From contig JAGVAP010000132.1 in the NCBI GenBank assembly GCA_020060215.1, positions 124,001-188,000 of the forward strand: a stretch of 64,000 nucleotides of DNA, written 5' to 3'. Numbering within the stretch: the stretch's first letter is position 1; the number at the start of each line of letters is the position of its first letter. Source of the stretch: Deltaproteobacteria bacterium (GTDB lineage: Bacteria > Desulfobacterota > DSM-4660 > Desulfatiglandales > HGW-15). This document shows, in pieces, positions 41,624 through 49,803 of this stretch. A program made the translations under genes and the position numbers. The notes beneath the pieces were generated by a model. That model saw only the letters and a list, made by a program, of their open reading frames with translations. It searched no databases and had not been told where the DNA came from.

Positions 41624-42826
41624 ATGAAGGGCCGCGAAGAGAAGCAGGCAAAGGAAGAGATCGCCGGTATCCAGAGGCTGCATACCAGGCTTCGAAGCAT
41701 CATCGACGCCATGCGCCACGTGGTCATCTCGTTCTCTTACGGCGAGGAAGAGGACGGTCAATCGGCGACGGACTTCTCCTTCTATGACCGTCACCTCGTG
41801 GAGATCAACCCGGCGGCCGAAGCGCTGTACGGAGTTCCGAAGGAGGACTTCCTCACAAGAAAACGGAGCATATTCGATTTCCTGTTTGAGAAGGACAGGG
41901 AGAAGGTCCTGGCCCATTACAACAACCTTCTGGAGGAAGGCATCGGGGAGCTGACTTACCGGGTCATCGGACCCCTGAACGAAGTCAGATGGGTCCTGGA
42001 TTACGGGAGAGTGGAGTACCTGGAGAGAGGCAGGGCCAGGAGAGCCACCCACATCCTCGAGGATATCACGAGGGAGAAGAAGGCGCTCGATGAGTTGAAG
42101 GCGAGCGAGGAGAAGTACCGGAGGATTTTCGAGCACTCCAAAGACATGGTGTATGTCGTCACCCCTGAAGGTGATTTCATCGACATCAACCAGGCCGGTG
42201 TCGATCTCCTGGGCCTCAGCGGCAGAAAGGAGGCGGTAGCGCGGAACATCAAGGAGTTCTACGTCGATCCGAGCCAGAGAGAAACGCTCATGCGGGAGTT
42301 GATGGAGAAGGGAGAGGTCACCCGGAGCAGGGTCATCCTCAAGAACGCGGCAGGCGGCGAGATCGAGGTCGACTTGAGTCTTATCGCAAGGAGGGATGAG
42401 AGCGGGAGCATCAGGTCCTACCAGGGGATCGTCCACAACATCACCGAGGCCATGAGGCAGAAAGAGCTTGAATCCATCGGTCGCCTCGCCGGGTGTTTCG
42501 CGGATGACCTCGCGTCCCCTCTGAGCGTGAACCTGATGGATGTATCCATGACCAGAGACTTCCTGGCCGGGATCAGAGAGGACATGCAGCGATTGTCCAT
42601 TCCGGACGGGGTGGACCACCTGGGAGAGATCGTGGCGGAGATCCGCCGGAAGCTCGCAGAGGCCGAGTTTTTCATCGGTGAAGCCGTGAACGCAGGCAAG
42701 GACATGAAGGCAAGGCTGGAGGAGATCAGGGATCAGTACTGGAGCCTGACCAAGGTACCTGACGGGGCCGGGGGGCTGATTTACCAGAGGGTGAGCAAAG
42801 GGAAAAAAGGGATTGCGGAAAGATGA
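41624..42826 (+). CDS. Double-PAS sensor protein with degenerate dimerisation helix
   Basis: 400 residues, soluble. PAS1 about 20-155 and PAS2 about 165-280 (YRRIFEHSKDMVYVVTPEGDFIDINQAG). The following helix ELESIGRLAGCFADDLASPL copies the kinase H-box (GRLAGGIAHDFNNPL type) with the His replaced, and no HATPase domain follows. It cannot autophosphorylate; it probably relays a signal by protein contact. The stop overlaps the next small ORF by 14 bp. Confidence 0.85.
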   Translation: MKGREEKQAKEEIAGIQRLHTRLRSIIDAMRHVVISFSYGEEEDGQSATDFSFYDRHLVEINPAAEALYGVPKEDFLTRKRSIFDFLFEKDREKVLAHYNNLLEEGIGELTYRVIGPLNEVRWVLDYGRVEYLERGRARRATHILEDITREKKALDELKASEEKYRRIFEHSKDMVYVVTPEGDFIDINQAGVDLLGLSGRKEAVARNIKEFYVDPSQRETLMRELMEKGEVTRSRVILKNAAGGEIEVDLSLIARRDESGSIRSYQGIVHNITEAMRQKELESIGRLAGCFADDLASPLSVNLMDVSMTRDFLAGIREDMQRLSIPDGVDHLGEIVAEIRRKLAEAEFFIGEAVNAGKDMKARLEEIRDQYWSLTKVPDGAGGLIYQRVSKGKKGIAER

Positions 42827-43061
42827 GAAAAAGCCTGCCTTTTCGTCAAGGATCCTGGAGAACGCCGCCCGGGACCAGATGGCCGGCCCCTTCGGGAAAC
42901 TCGGCAGGTATGCCCTCAAACAGCACTGGGGCATGACGATCCCGGACCGGGGCGAGGCAAAGCAACGGAAGCCGCCTGGGAAAAGGGAGGGTGGACAGAG
43001 CTCAAAGAAGGGCCTCCTGAGGAGATTGTTCAGTTTCCTCAGGAGGTCCCTCGGATCCTGA
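42813..43061 (+). CDS. Small basic protein sharing a motif with the DnaJ-like neighbour
   Basis: 82 residues from TTG at 42813, overlapping the PAS gene. Residues about 25-50 (GPFGKLGRYALKQHWGMTIP) match [20 protein letters not shown] in the DnaJ-like protein at 44262-45092. The tail is Lys/Arg-rich (KKGLLRRLFSFLRRSL). The match argues that the frame is coded, although the start is uncertain. The stop abuts the stop of the convergent foldase gene exactly. Confidence 0.5.
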   Translation: MRKDEKKPAFSSRILENAARDQMAGPFGKLGRYALKQHWGMTIPDRGEAKQRKPPGKREGGQSSKKGLLRRLFSFLRRSLGS

Positions 43062-44051
43062 TCATGGCTCGGTGCTTTTTTCCACCTTGGAATTCGCCCT
43101 CAAGTTCCCCACATACCGGCCCACCTCTTCCTTGATCCTGGAGTCCTTCAGGTGCTTCTCGAGGGCGTCTTTCGCCTCTTCATACGGCACCTTCCTCTCC
43201 TGCCTCCGCTCCATCACCCGGACGATGTGGAAGCCGAACTCGGTCTCAACGATCCCGCTCATCTCCCCTGCCTTCAGAGAGAAGGCGGCATCCTCAAAAG
43301 GCTTCACGGTCTGGCCCCGACCCATGAAACCCAGATCCCCCCCCTTTGCATTGGAGGGACACTGCGAGTACTGCTTTGCGAGGCCCGCAAAGTCTTCGCC
43401 TTTCTTCACCCGGTTGAGGATGTCTTCTATCTCTTTTCTCGCCTTTTTCTTCGCCTCATTCCCCCCCTTGGGGTCCACCTTGATCAGGATATGGCTGGCG
43501 TGCACCTGTTCCGGCTGTTTGAAGGCATCGGGATGGCTGTCGTAGAAGGCCTTGCTCTCTTCGGCGGAGACCGAGATCTTCTGGATGACCTCCCTGGATA
43601 CGAGTTCCTGGATGAGGAGTCCCTGCTCGATCTTCTTCTTCAGATCGGATTCCGAGATCCGGTCCCTGGACAGAGCCTCCTGGTACATCTCTTCGCTGGG
43701 GAAAGAGGACTTCAATGCCTTCAGACGATTGTCCACGGCGACTTCCTCCACCTTGATCCCCTTCTTCCTCCCTTCCTGGGCCAGCAATTCAATGCCTATG
43801 AGCTCTTCGAGGACCCTGCTTCTGATCACCGCCATCTGAGCGGGATCCGGGGTCTGTCCCTTGCTCGCCATCTGTTTCGCCATGGCATCGACGTTTCTTT
43901 CAAGCTCCGTCACGGGAATGGGTTTTCCGTTCACAACGGCCGCCTCTCCCGGCTTCATCCTTTTTTCCTCGCCGCTTGAGACCGAAGCCAGGACAAGCTG
44001 CACACCGAGGATGACCGGGAGCCAGAGCCGGTAAGACCGAACGATTGTCAT
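43062..44051 (-). CDS. SurA/PrsA-like parvulin peptidyl-prolyl isomerase
   Basis: 329 residues from ATG at 44051 (AAAGGAG Shine-Dalgarno). An N-terminal export signal (LWLPVILGVQLVLASVSS). SurA N-like helical domain about 50-190, parvulin domain about 195-290 with VHASHILIK, SQCPSNAKGGDLGFMGRGQ and FGFHIVRV. Probably a periplasmic foldase for exported proteins. Next to, and divergent from, the DnaJ-like gene. Confidence 0.93.
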   Translation of the reverse strand: MTIVRSYRLWLPVILGVQLVLASVSSGEEKRMKPGEAAVVNGKPIPVTELERNVDAMAKQMASKGQTPDPAQMAVIRSRVLEELIGIELLAQEGRKKGIKVEEVAVDNRLKALKSSFPSEEMYQEALSRDRISESDLKKKIEQGLLIQELVSREVIQKISVSAEESKAFYDSHPDAFKQPEQVHASHILIKVDPKGGNEAKKKARKEIEDILNRVKKGEDFAGLAKQYSQCPSNAKGGDLGFMGRGQTVKPFEDAAFSLKAGEMSGIVETEFGFHIVRVMERRQERKVPYEEAKDALEKHLKDSRIKEEVGRYVGNLRANSKVEKSTEP

Positions 44052-44261
44052 GATTGCTCCTTTCAACCTGGACCCCTGGGCATCAGAGGTCGCCAAAATG
44101 AAAATCCCGCCTTGCCCGGCAGGAGAAATCAAAGTAACATCAACTCTTGTGTTTGATCAACCGGAGTTTTTGCAGTCATCACCCAAGCCCCCGTTATATC
44201 AACCTAAAACCTCCCGAAAAGAGGGAAGGCATGGCCGGAGGGTGAGCCGCCGGGGGGAGAA

Positions 44262-45092
44262 ATGGAACAGAGGGACTACTACACGACCCTGGGCGTGGAA
44301 AAGGACGCCTCCTCGAAAAAGGTCAAGGAGGCATACCGGAAGCTTGCCCTCCAGTACCATCCTGATCGGAATCCCGACCCCTCTGCAGCCTCTAGGATGA
44401 AGGACCTCAATGAGGCCTATGCGGTCCTCTCGGACGCGAAAAAACGACGAGAGTACGACCTCATGAGGGAACAGTTCGGCGCCTCGGCCGCCTACGGCCG
44501 CTTCAGGCAGAGCTATTCCGAGGAGGATATCTTCCGTGGATCCGATATCGGGCAGATCTTCGAAGAGATCAGCCGCATCTTCGGCGTCCGGTCCTCTGAC
44601 GAGGTCTTCCGTCAGTTCTACGGGCCCGGATACCGGACCTTCGAGTTCAGGCGGCCCGGGTTCTCGGGGAGGGCATTCATCTATCACGGCCATCCTCGCG
44701 CTCGAAGAGCAGCGGGCGGCCCGGAGTTCCAGCTGGGCGGGCCCCTGGGGCGGCTCCTGAAATACACCCTGAAGAAGCAGTGGGGTGTCGAACTTCCGGA
44801 AAAGGGCAGGGATATTCACGACACCATCACCATTTCTCCTGACCTTGCGAGGAGCGGCGGCAGGGTTCGATATACCTACCGGCCCGATTCCAGGGATTTC
44901 ATTGTGACCATACCACGGGGAATCGGGCAGGGCCGGAAGATACGCCTTCGAGGGATGGGCAGAGCGGGAAAGGGAGGCGGCACGCCCGGTGATCTCTACA
45001 TCGCGGTCAGGGTGAGAAAGCCGCTGAAAGAGACCCTTCGTGACGCCATCAGCACCCTGGCTTCCAAGCTGTCCGGCAAGAAGAGAGTTTAG
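44262..45092 (+). CDS. DnaJ-like co-chaperone with C-terminal substrate-binding domain
   Basis: 276 residues. J domain 1-70 ([23 protein letters not shown] in YHPDRNPD). The middle lacks the zinc-finger repeats of DnaJ and instead has [20 protein letters not shown], then a linker [20 protein letters not shown] and a truncated C-terminal beta domain ([19 protein letters not shown]). It would stimulate DnaK ATPase. CbpA-like in domain order. Confidence 0.9.
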   Translation: MEQRDYYTTLGVEKDASSKKVKEAYRKLALQYHPDRNPDPSAASRMKDLNEAYAVLSDAKKRREYDLMREQFGASAAYGRFRQSYSEEDIFRGSDIGQIFEEISRIFGVRSSDEVFRQFYGPGYRTFEFRRPGFSGRAFIYHGHPRARRAAGGPEFQLGGPLGRLLKYTLKKQWGVELPEKGRDIHDTITISPDLARSGGRVRYTYRPDSRDFIVTIPRGIGQGRKIRLRGMGRAGKGGGTPGDLYIAVRVRKPLKETLRDAISTLASKLSGKKRV

Positions 45093-45094
45093 CC

Positions 45095-45278
45095 AGGATC
45101 ACAGGATCTACAGGATAATGGTTCATGAATATCGAGCATTGGTCACCTCATCTCACTGCCAATGAATTCCTGCAACGTCAGGGCTGATCGAAAGCTTCTC
45201 TGCCGTGGAGAGGAGAAGCATGCACAAGGAAAAAGAAATCGTCAGTTCTCCCTATCCTGTCGATCCTGTTCATCCTGC
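45095..45278. repeat. Spacer with inverted CAGGATnnACAGGAT repeats
   Basis: CCAGGATCACAGGATCTACA near 45095 faces CCTGTCGATCCTGTTCATCC near 45256, that is, two copies of an ACAGGAT-type repeat in opposite orientation. A related string (GGACAGGATCACGGGATG) lies at 22791. No gene seen. Confidence 0.5.
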
Positions 45279-46163
45279 TCAACTCTTCATTTCTTCTCTT
45301 CTCGCCTTCTTGATCTCCTCCAGGTAGACCTTGATCAGCGGACTCATCTCCGGGGGCTGCCAGTCGGCCTTTTTGGGCTCTTCAGGCCACCTGAACGGTA
45401 GATGGTGGACTTCCCCGGGCTTGCGGCACGTCTCGAGAACCTTTAGCAGCGCGAGAAGGACCTCTCTCTGACCCTTCGTGTCTCCAGCCTGCCCGAACAG
45501 ACGGCCGAAGGGATACTCTATGGCTGCGGACCTCGGAATGCCCACCTGGTGGTGGAACTCCGGCATGGGGGTCAGGACGATCGTGGAGAAACCGCGCTCT
45601 TCCAGATACCTTGCGGCCTGTGCCACAGACCGGCAGCAGAAGGGTCAGACCGGCGTGAGGATCACGGCCTCCACCCCCTCCTTTCTCATCCGCTCCGCCA
45701 TAGGCGAGATGGCCCGGTCCAGGAACGCCATGGACTGGAATTGAAACCCGTAGAAGGAATAGGAAGTCTCCGCGAGCCGGCCGATCACGCCCTCCTGCTC
45801 CAGTTCCGCCATGTGTGCAAGGGGGAGGATGACATTGATGTCGTCCAGGACATGCCTGGTGTTGATGTGGAGGTGACTGACGTTGATCCCCTGCTCGGTC
45901 GTGCCCTTCGGAATCTCGCGGTAAGTTGGATCACCCCACGTCGGCTCCTTCTTTTCCCTTTCCATGTCGAAGGGCGGGTCCGACTTGAGGCTGATGCCCG
46001 AGCTGGTGACGAGAGAGAAGGTCGTCCGGCTCAGGGGTTGGGCCAGCGGGGTCCACGGGATCTCGCCCTTGAAATCCTCCTTGGGGATCAGGGTTCGAAA
46101 CCAGGCGGCCAGCCCCGGTGGCAGAAACCTGTATCCATCCACCTTGCCTTCGGATCTCTCCAT
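45279..46163 (-). CDS. Glycine/sarcosine/betaine/proline reductase-like selenoprotein B family (Sec173)
   Basis: 294 residues from ATG at 46163 (AGGAGG Shine-Dalgarno), read through a TGA at 45645-45647. Motifs: SHLHINTRHVLDDINVILPL, ETSYSFYGFQ, and VILTPV-U-PFCC, a Sec-x-x-Cys redox site where relatives have CPVC or UPVC. The part after the TGA continues the family (AARYLEERGFSTIVLTPMPE). A SECIS-like hairpin follows directly. The family includes GrdB/PrdB reductases, but this shorter form has no Grd partners here, so the substrate is unknown. Confidence 0.85.
45618..45647 (-). promoter_or_regulatory. Candidate bacterial SECIS element (UGA plus stem-loop)
   Basis: UGA, five bases, then stem CUG-(bulged C)-UGCC / GGCA-CAG closing loop GGUCUGU. 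The bulged base and a GGUCU loop are the same features as in the E. coli fdhF SECIS. Distance from the UGA is slightly short. Confidence 0.7.
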
Positions 46164-46330
46164 AGTCGCCTCCTCCTTCAGCTTTCCCTTTGGATCAAAA
46201 TGATGGGGTTCCGCCGCATGCATCTGGAGGGATTCTACTTTCGATTCCGGTGATTGGCAAGGCAGGTTCCGCCCGCCGTCTTTTTTCTGCCACGAAGAGC
46301 ACGAAGGCGTATCCGGAGGAGATCTCCCCT

Positions 46331-48814
46331 CTACGTTCGTCGGCGCATCCTCGAATGGATCTCCAGCCGCTCGAGAGAGAGCCCGATGACATCCTTCAGC
46401 TTCTCGTGCCTCTTCACGTACTCCTCGAAAAAACTCTTCACCTCTTCTTCTCTTCCGAGGCCGCTCCAGGGGACGATCGCGGCGATGACCCTTTCATAGT
46501 GGACCGGGTGCAGCGATTCGAGCCTGGGTAGGGAGGAGAGATACCAATCCCACAGTCCCGGGACCGCAACGGGATTGGCGGCCATGGACCCGATGAGGAT
46601 GAACTTGTTTCGGTCCGGCACCTCCTCCAGGACGAATTTCAGCCCCTTCCGGATCGATTCAGGATTTGAGAACGCCCCCATGGCCATGAGGATGTTGATC
46701 CTTTCGTGCTCGTTTCCGGACTCGGCAAAGCTCCTTTCGAACCATTCGAAGGTCTCGGCTCCCCCGACAAGGGCACCGATCTGCATGACGCTCCTCATGA
46801 TGTCGGGGTGAATCCCCTTCCCTTCGCAGAGCGTCTTGAACCGTTCCCGGCCGAAAGAGAGGGCTTCCCGGGAACCATACAGGGCCGCATGCCACAGCAG
46901 CTGTTCCCGCAGGATGGAAAGGGCATGTTCTTCCCCGGCGGCAGGATCATAACCGATCTTCGAAAGGACCTTTTCAGACAGCCCCCTCCCGCTGGATGCA
47001 GCCTCCTCCCGCACCTTCTCGTCGCAGGCCATGAACGCATGGTACAGGTGGTCGCTGATGCTCACGAGGGGAAGGAAACCGTCCTCTTCGCTGTAATGTT
47101 GAAGGAAGGCCAGGTATTCACCCGGAGCCGCGTCCCCCCTCTTGACGAGCGCGTACAGATCATTTTGCAGCCCCCACCTTTCATCCGCCGCCAACTCCTT
47201 CCGCCCCACCCTCCTGCCGAGTTCCTGAAGATTTTCCCGGTCCATGTACCTGACCCGGTAAAACCCCGTCTGTCCTGCATTGACCAGGTACGCGAGGGTG
47301 TCCTCTCCGACGGGAACGGAGACGCTCCGGCTCTCCATCAGGAGTTCTAGGGTCTCGACGGTTCCACCCTGGAGGAAGAGCTTCACGGCGATCGGGATCA
47401 TCCACTCCCCGGCGGCATCGCCCGGCAGGAAAGTGAACCTCTCCTGTCTGAGGTGGAGTTCGTTTCCCTTTCGGCCCGCCTCGACGATCGGGTAGCCGGG
47501 CTGCTCGATCCAGTTCCTGATCATCCTGCCGACCGGCCTGGCAGAGACCTTTTCGAAAGAGTCCCAGAGATCATGACTGGTGGCCGTGCCATACGCGTGC
47601 TTCCTCAGGTAGTGTCGCAACCCCTCCCTGAACCCGTCACTTCCCACATACCCTTCGACCTGCCTCAGAAGGCTCCCCCCCTTGTTGTAGATGATGGGTG
47701 CGGTGCTCACGTCGATGACCACGTGTCCCCCGCCCGGGATCTCGATGGGTATGGTGCGGTTCAAAGCGTCCCTTTCGAATGCGACATTGGTGGTGTTGTT
47801 CAAGAAACGCCCCCAGACATCCCATTCGGGGTAATAATGGTCCACCACCCCGAAACCGAAGTAGGTGGCAAAGCTCTCGTTGAGCCACAGGTACTCCCAC
47901 TCGCTGGGGGTCACGAGGTTTCCGAACCATTGGTGCGCGATTTCATGGGCGATGACCTCGCATATGCGCTCCTCTCCAGCCTTCGATGTCTTCTCCGGGT
48001 CACGAAGGAGCAGGTTTTCCCGGAAGGTGATGGCCCCCCAGTTCTCCATGGCCCCTGCAGCGAAGTCCGAGACTGCGATCAGATCCAGTTTGGGCAGAGG
48101 GTAAGGGATGCCGTAGTACTCCTCCGAGAAGGCGAGGGCCTTTCTCGAGAATCCCAGTGCGAACCCTCCGTGCTTCGTCATCCCGGGGGCGGCGGCCAGT
48201 CGGATCAGCACGGGTCCGGGGTCCTCGATGAAATCAAATTCACCTACCCCGAAGAAGAGGAGGTACGTGGACATGATGGGCGTCGTCTGAAACCGGATCA
48301 GCTTCCTCCCGTCTTCCAGGAGGAGTTCTTCGGAGACCGGATTGTTCGATATGGCGGTCAACCCCTCTTCCACGACGATCGCCACGTCAAACGTGGCCTT
48401 TCTGGCCGGATGGTCGAAGCAGGGGAACGCCCTCCGCGCGTCGTTCTCTTCGAACTGGGTCACGGCCGCAACCTTCCGGACTCCTTCTCGCGTGTACCTG
48501 CTCCTGTAGAAACCGGCCATCTTGTCATTGATCACCCCTTCATACTCGATCTTCAGCGTGATCCTACCGGTCGACTCCGAGGGCAGGAGAACGGTCATTC
48601 TCTCCTTTTCCGGATCCGTCACAAAGGCGCACCTCACCGAATCGGTTCCGGCTCCGACCCTGCAGTCCCAGAGCGCCAGTTCCACGGCGTTCAGCGGGAT
48701 CTCCTTCACCGGTGCAGCGGATTGCATTTCGATCTCTACCCTCCCCGCGAATCGGAATCTCTTCAGGTCGGGCTCGAGATGGAGCCTGTAGTGCAGGGGT
48801 TTCAAGTCGGCCAT
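46331..48814 (-). CDS. M1 family zinc aminopeptidase
   Basis: 827 residues. Exopeptidase motif GAMENWG and zinc site HEIAHQWFGN followed by LWLNESFATYF (HExxH-18x-E). N-terminal beta domain (YRLHLEPDLKRFRFAGRVEI) and a C-terminal ERAP1-like helical domain after about 500. The layout is that of tricorn-interacting-factor/PepN-like enzymes without a signal peptide, so it acts in the cytoplasm on small peptides. A 12-bp gap follows the thioesterase gene. Confidence 0.95.
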   Translation of the reverse strand: MADLKPLHYRLHLEPDLKRFRFAGRVEIEMQSAAPVKEIPLNAVELALWDCRVGAGTDSVRCAFVTDPEKERMTVLLPSESTGRITLKIEYEGVINDKMAGFYRSRYTREGVRKVAAVTQFEENDARRAFPCFDHPARKATFDVAIVVEEGLTAISNNPVSEELLLEDGRKLIRFQTTPIMSTYLLFFGVGEFDFIEDPGPVLIRLAAAPGMTKHGGFALGFSRKALAFSEEYYGIPYPLPKLDLIAVSDFAAGAMENWGAITFRENLLLRDPEKTSKAGEERICEVIAHEIAHQWFGNLVTPSEWEYLWLNESFATYFGFGVVDHYYPEWDVWGRFLNNTTNVAFERDALNRTIPIEIPGGGHVVIDVSTAPIIYNKGGSLLRQVEGYVGSDGFREGLRHYLRKHAYGTATSHDLWDSFEKVSARPVGRMIRNWIEQPGYPIVEAGRKGNELHLRQERFTFLPGDAAGEWMIPIAVKLFLQGGTVETLELLMESRSVSVPVGEDTLAYLVNAGQTGFYRVRYMDRENLQELGRRVGRKELAADERWGLQNDLYALVKRGDAAPGEYLAFLQHYSEEDGFLPLVSISDHLYHAFMACDEKVREEAASSGRGLSEKVLSKIGYDPAAGEEHALSILREQLLWHAALYGSREALSFGRERFKTLCEGKGIHPDIMRSVMQIGALVGGAETFEWFERSFAESGNEHERINILMAMGAFSNPESIRKGLKFVLEEVPDRNKFILIGSMAANPVAVPGLWDWYLSSLPRLESLHPVHYERVIAAIVPWSGLGREEEVKSFFEEYVKRHEKLKDVIGLSLERLEIHSRMRRRT

Positions 48815-48826
48815 GTCAACCTCTCG

Positions 48827-49294
48827 TCATATGAATTTCGGCGGCAGCCCCTTCTCTCCCTGGAGTTTCAGGTCTTTGAGGATCATCATCGTCGCCAGCC
48901 CATGGGCAAGGAGGAGCCCCGTTCGGTTTTCAATGGAGGCCTGGGCGAGGCAGAGCGTCTTGCCTATCCTGATACTCCTGCCCTTTGCGACCAGGTTCCC
49001 TTCCGAGGCAGGGGCGAGGAAATTCAGCTTCAGCTCCACCGTGGTGAGCCCGATTCCCTCCTCGAGCAAGGGGTAGACGGCCCAGAAAGCGGCCGCATCC
49101 ACGATCGAAGAGAAGACTCCGCCATGTACGATTCCAAACGGCTGGAGATGTTTTTCCTGGACCCTGACCTCCAGGCGCGATTTTCCCATGGCCAGCGAAC
49201 GGATCTCCATCGACAGCAGATCGAAATAGGGGCAACGGTTCACGATCCGCCTGACCGCGCTCACGTATTCGGGATTCAGTCTTTTCATAGTCAT
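48827..49294 (-). CDS. PaaI-type hotdog thioesterase
   Basis: 155 residues. The hotdog signature is QPFGIVHGGVFSSIVDAAAFWAV (His-Gly-Gly on the central helix) and TVELKLNFLAPASEGNLVAKG. It probably hydrolyses an acyl-CoA, perhaps aromatic or hydroxylated, by family analogy. It leads the two-gene unit with the aminopeptidase. ATG at 49294 or 49288. Confidence 0.9.
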   Translation of the reverse strand: MTMKRLNPEYVSAVRRIVNRCPYFDLLSMEIRSLAMGKSRLEVRVQEKHLQPFGIVHGGVFSSIVDAAAFWAVYPLLEEGIGLTTVELKLNFLAPASEGNLVAKGRSIRIGKTLCLAQASIENRTGLLLAHGLATMMILKDLKLQGEKGLPPKFI

Positions 49295-49803
49295 TCACCC
49301 GCCGGATTCAATTATCGTTTTTCATTGATCATCGTTCATTTGAATACGACCGCCCCCTTCACAACGAAACGAACCCGGTCAGGGAAGCCCTCTTCTCGAA
49401 CAAGCCTTCTCTCCTCCACGTAAACCCGGCCAAAATAAACCTTCCTCCGACCGAATTCAATTCCATTCTCCTTGACCGCCGCCGTCCTCACCCTCCCGCT
49501 CAAAATCGTCCATGGCGCACACCCGGGCCGCGCGATCGCGTGGGGTGAGGATCAGGGAGGGGGCTTCCGTCAAGGTTTTGACTTTGCCCGATCTCAAGAG
49601 AGGCGTCGGGGGAATAAGGATTTTCTTGGGAAAAAAATAGTAGATTCAAAAAGATGGAGCCAGGAGCACTCCGAAACGCTTCGGACGGATCCATGCTCTT
49701 TCGTTGCATCGGCCGATGGCATGTTCTTTGCTTTTTTTCTCGGAGAACCCGGACACTTCGGGGTTGCCGAACGAAGTCGAGCGACTAAGGAAGGCCGCGG
49801 CAC
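49295..49803. other. Intergenic region with a sigma-54-like promoter
   Basis: 509 bp between divergent genes. No gene recognised. AT-rich near 49310-49340, where the thioesterase promoter should lie. A sigma-54-like site occurs at 49717-49732. Confidence 0.5.
49717..49732 (+). promoter_or_regulatory. Candidate sigma-54 promoter of the hybrid kinase
   Basis: TGGCATGTTCTTTGCT: the -24 GG and -12 GC are correctly spaced, with one change (C to T) in the -24 hexamer. It sits 72 bp before the ATG at 49804. Confidence 0.55.

Noticed and set aside
45279..45626. A separate 115-residue ORF downstream of the GrdB-like gene
   Set aside because: It is in frame with the upstream part, completes the family, and follows a UxxC site with a SECIS-like hairpin.
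47453..49423. A 656-codon plus-strand frame across the aminopeptidase and thioesterase genes
   Set aside because: Both minus-strand proteins are clear family members with intact catalytic motifs; the long antisense frame is a composition effect.
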